NCBI GenBank assembly: GCA_009746045.1
Contig: RPFO01000082.1
Location: 4,656,741-4,720,740 of the forward strand
DNA: 64,000 nt
Direction of reading: 5' to 3'
DNA from: Mesostigma viride
Lineage: Eukaryota > Streptophyta > Mesostigmatophyceae > Mesostigmatales > Mesostigmataceae
A program made the position numbers and the translations under genes. Below, in pieces: positions 61,701 through 64,000 of this stretch. The notes under the pieces were generated by a model, which searched no databases, was not told the DNA's origin, and saw only the letters and a program-made list of their open reading frames with translations. Every line of letters begins with the position of its first letter. Within the stretch, counting starts at the first letter, position 1.

Positions 61701-63006
61701 TGGCAAGAACAGGAACAGCGAGCAAGAAAAGCTTATGAAACTACTATAGTTTCCAAAAAAAAGCCTAGATAGACAGCAGACTGTAAAGGCAGCGTGAAGT
61801 TATGGTGAGTTTATAACGTTCTGAATGAAATAGATCGACAAGGCCCTTACAACATACGGGCACTGCAGGTAGCAGAAGCACTTCAAGCCACTACTTGGCA
61901 TGTAGTTTTCGTGCATGTCATTTGTTCAGCAACTGGTCAGCATTTTTGGAAAAAAAAAAAACAGGCAGGGACATCATGTCGTGCTCCATAACCTGTATCC
62001 TCCCCCGCCCGCGTTTTGGCACACGGGCCTGTTGTGGCTGAAGCTACACAAACCAAGGTACTCGGACACGCCAATTGGTAGCATTATCTCACCAGTTTCC
62101 AGCATTAGATTACAATCTGCTAGCATTACCACATCAGTGTAGCGTGCCAACTAGGGTCAAGCCTAGCGAGCACGAGAAAGTTTGGCAAAAGAAATATGAT
62201 ATAAAAAGATACGTGCAAAAGAGATAGATACCTAAGGTGGTTTGAAGCCCATACGTTCCGACACACCTGTGCATGTGTGTACGAGGGTGCCGACAGTCGA
62301 CATCTAGAGTAATATTGGTGACATTGGGATATATATCGATAGATGTGTGTCCGATGGTATAACGTAACGATAGTTACCACGGACATGGTTAGAGGTCGAT
62401 CCGTCTTATGGTGGACCCGTAGTTCGGCCCACTACAATAACGTAAATTAAGCGTGGAATATTCTGGGCGCTTAGCGTGGAATATTCAGGGCCACAAGGGT
62501 TGGAACAGCAGCGCCGACCTAGTGGCACTGCTTGGCATAAAGGCCTGCGAGGACGATGGACAAGACAGTCGTCTCGCAATCCGCCGACTCACCCAACTCA
62601 GTCAATCTGATCTACGCATCTATTCCTTTTAATACAATCATGTCCGACGCATAATCTTGTTCAACTGCAATTGCAAGACCACAACAAGGTAATTATTATA
62701 ATGCCTCTGGGCCTACGCTGTGATGACAGCGAGTAGCCCATAGACTAGTGATCCCCTTTCCTACTCAGGCAGGCAACAAACCGGGGCGATAGTCCCGTAG
62801 ATAGAAACGATCTTTCCCAACGTGTCTGGCCGATAGGCTTGGCACGTTACAATCAGCTGCTAGTAATTTCTCACCAGCTGCTAGCATTATCTCACAAGCT
62901 GCTAGCATTACCTCACCAGCTGCTAGCATAATCTCACGAGCTGCTAGCATAATTGTCTCCCTGAAAGCAATGGCCAGAAAAGGGCGACGGGGCAAAAAAA
63001 GGTTAC
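61701..63006. other. Intergenic or intron, no exon found
   Basis: A short CAGCTGCTAGCATTATCTCA-type repeat recurs about five times at 62855-62955. No coding sequence recognised. Confidence 0.4.
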
Positions 63007-63256
63007 CTGCTGTCGCTCGGATGCCGCTCGTACCAGGGTGCTGGCTGGCGCGCCTGACAGTGCAGACGCGTTGGAGTCGTCGTCCGCGTCGCTCCAGCGC
63101 TTGTGGATGCGGCGGTTGATGACGTCAAAAACGTTGGCGTCGGCGCCATCGCGTGCGCCAGTAGCGGGCCCGAAGCCGTCGCCGTGGGAATTGCCGCGCT
63201 TCTCCGAGTCGAGAAGCTGCGCGTGTCGCGCTAGAGCGGCTTCTTTCTTGCGGCGG
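63007..63256 (-). CDS. Single unassigned exon, minus strand
   Basis: Bounded by a strong acceptor (CCCTCTGCCCACCAG) and a donor (CAGCAG then GTAACC), 83 codons in one frame: RRKKEAALARHAQLLDSEKR, VFDVINRRIHKRWSDADDDS, STLVRAASERQQ. It would enter with phase 2 and leave with phase 0, which does not fit directly to 61700, so either another exon lies between or it belongs to a different transcript. Hydrophilic and charged; no family recognised. Confidence 0.5.
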
Positions 63257-64000
63257 CTGGTGGGCAGAGGGGGAAACCAGAAGGACAAGGAGCAAAGGTG
63301 AGCGAGGGGAACCGGGATCCGGATGGCAAACATGGCATGATGACGGCTTGGATAGTGACGCTAAACAGGGTAGAAATAGATTTGGGTAGCCATGATGCAG
63401 GTTAGCTGCGGATAGACAGAATCAGAGGTAAAGCTAGCTCCAGCGATGAAGGAATGTGGCCATACAACAAGTGAATAGAGTCGGAGATAAGTTCATCGAT
63501 GTAGGACATGTAGGATCACAGACGGAGCGAGATGGCTATGGTAGTGGGACGCATGTCAGACTGGCATGGGTAGGTGGCTCATGTTTTGGGAAAGTTCCCC
63601 CTCGCCCCAGGGGGCGCTGCCCTCACGGAGCATTCATAGTAATAAGTAACTGGAGTTGTGGTAACAGGCAAACATAGCATTGATGCTAGAGAAAACGAAT
63701 GTAAGCTGCTTGGGTTAGACATAAAGCCCAGTGCCCAGAAATGGCAGTGCGAGGTGGGGTGTTGACAGTGCAATCGACGCTGATGCAGACGTCAAGGCCA
63801 GCTGATTCTGTGATGGTGAGAGAGAGGATGTCAATCTAGCAGGTGAGTGTTGAGGAAACCAATGAGAGAGGGATCTGAGTGGGCCAACGCAAACAGGAGT
63901 GAGAAGCACGTGCGACAAGATCGAGACATTATTAGGGAAACAACAAAAAGAAAAATGAAACAGGAAATGAACCAAATAATGGATACAGTCAGATGGATTT
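63257..64000. other. Right edge, no gene recognised
   Basis: Presumed upstream intron or 5' region of the exon at 63007-63256. No clear coding sequence. Confidence 0.3.

Overview
The window is nuclear DNA of a eukaryote of the green lineage. The diagnostic protein is an intronless UDP-arabinose/UDP-xylose 4-epimerase of the plant MUR4/UXE type, and a second gene is a CASTOR/POLLUX-type RCK ion channel. Protein-coding genes are broken into exons with GT-AG and some GC-AG introns, GC content is mixed, and most of the DNA is tandem repeat or decayed transposon. This fits a repeat-rich green alga (prasinophyte or charophyte grade), but I cannot name the species.

Layout. 0.4-5.3 kb: a TTAA-flanked inverted-repeat element and two outward-facing, decayed copies of one retroelement. 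6.3-21.4 kb, minus strand: an ion-channel gene I assembled from eleven exons (about 1,150 codons, frame continuous across every junction); its introns carry many different tandem arrays (42-, 39- and 92-bp minisatellites; 4-, 5-, 6- and about 9-bp G/C-rich arrays; TC/AC runs). 22.2-24.1 kb: more satellites, including fifteen near-identical 39-bp units. 26.0-28.8 kb: a broken Penelope-like retroelement with another element inserted between RT motifs. 31.4-35.8 kb, minus: a three-exon AlkA-type DNA-3-methyladenine glycosylase whose second intron holds a pure array of about 95 CCCCAA units (TTGGGG in the transcript, the Tetrahymena telomere sequence). 36.8-38.1 kb, plus: the epimerase. 38.7-47.2 kb: nested non-LTR retroelements, including a full-length 1.96-kb element that encodes only an ORF1-like protein and is flanked by a perfect 11-bp duplication. 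47.35-54.58 kb, minus: a four-exon type II membrane sulfotransferase with a Lys/Glu/Gly repeat inserted in its catalytic domain, preceded by a TATA box and four GTTAACGCGT-like boxes. 57-60 kb: more retroelement remains. 60.7-63.3 kb, minus: exons of a small single-pass membrane protein and one further unassigned exon.

Together: the epimerase (nucleotide-sugar supply) and the sulfotransferase (probable Golgi transfer of sulfate) both suit synthesis of wall or matrix polysaccharide, but no operon-like link is implied. The most unusual themes are: several unrelated retroelement 3' ends share a terminal hairpin with a CAAC-type loop followed by a short-period AT tail; an ORF1-only element was evidently moved in trans; and tandem duplications repeatedly start at exon 3' ends together with their 5' splice sites. 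Exon calls rest on reading frame, splice dinucleotides and remembered family patterns, not on alignment or transcript data.
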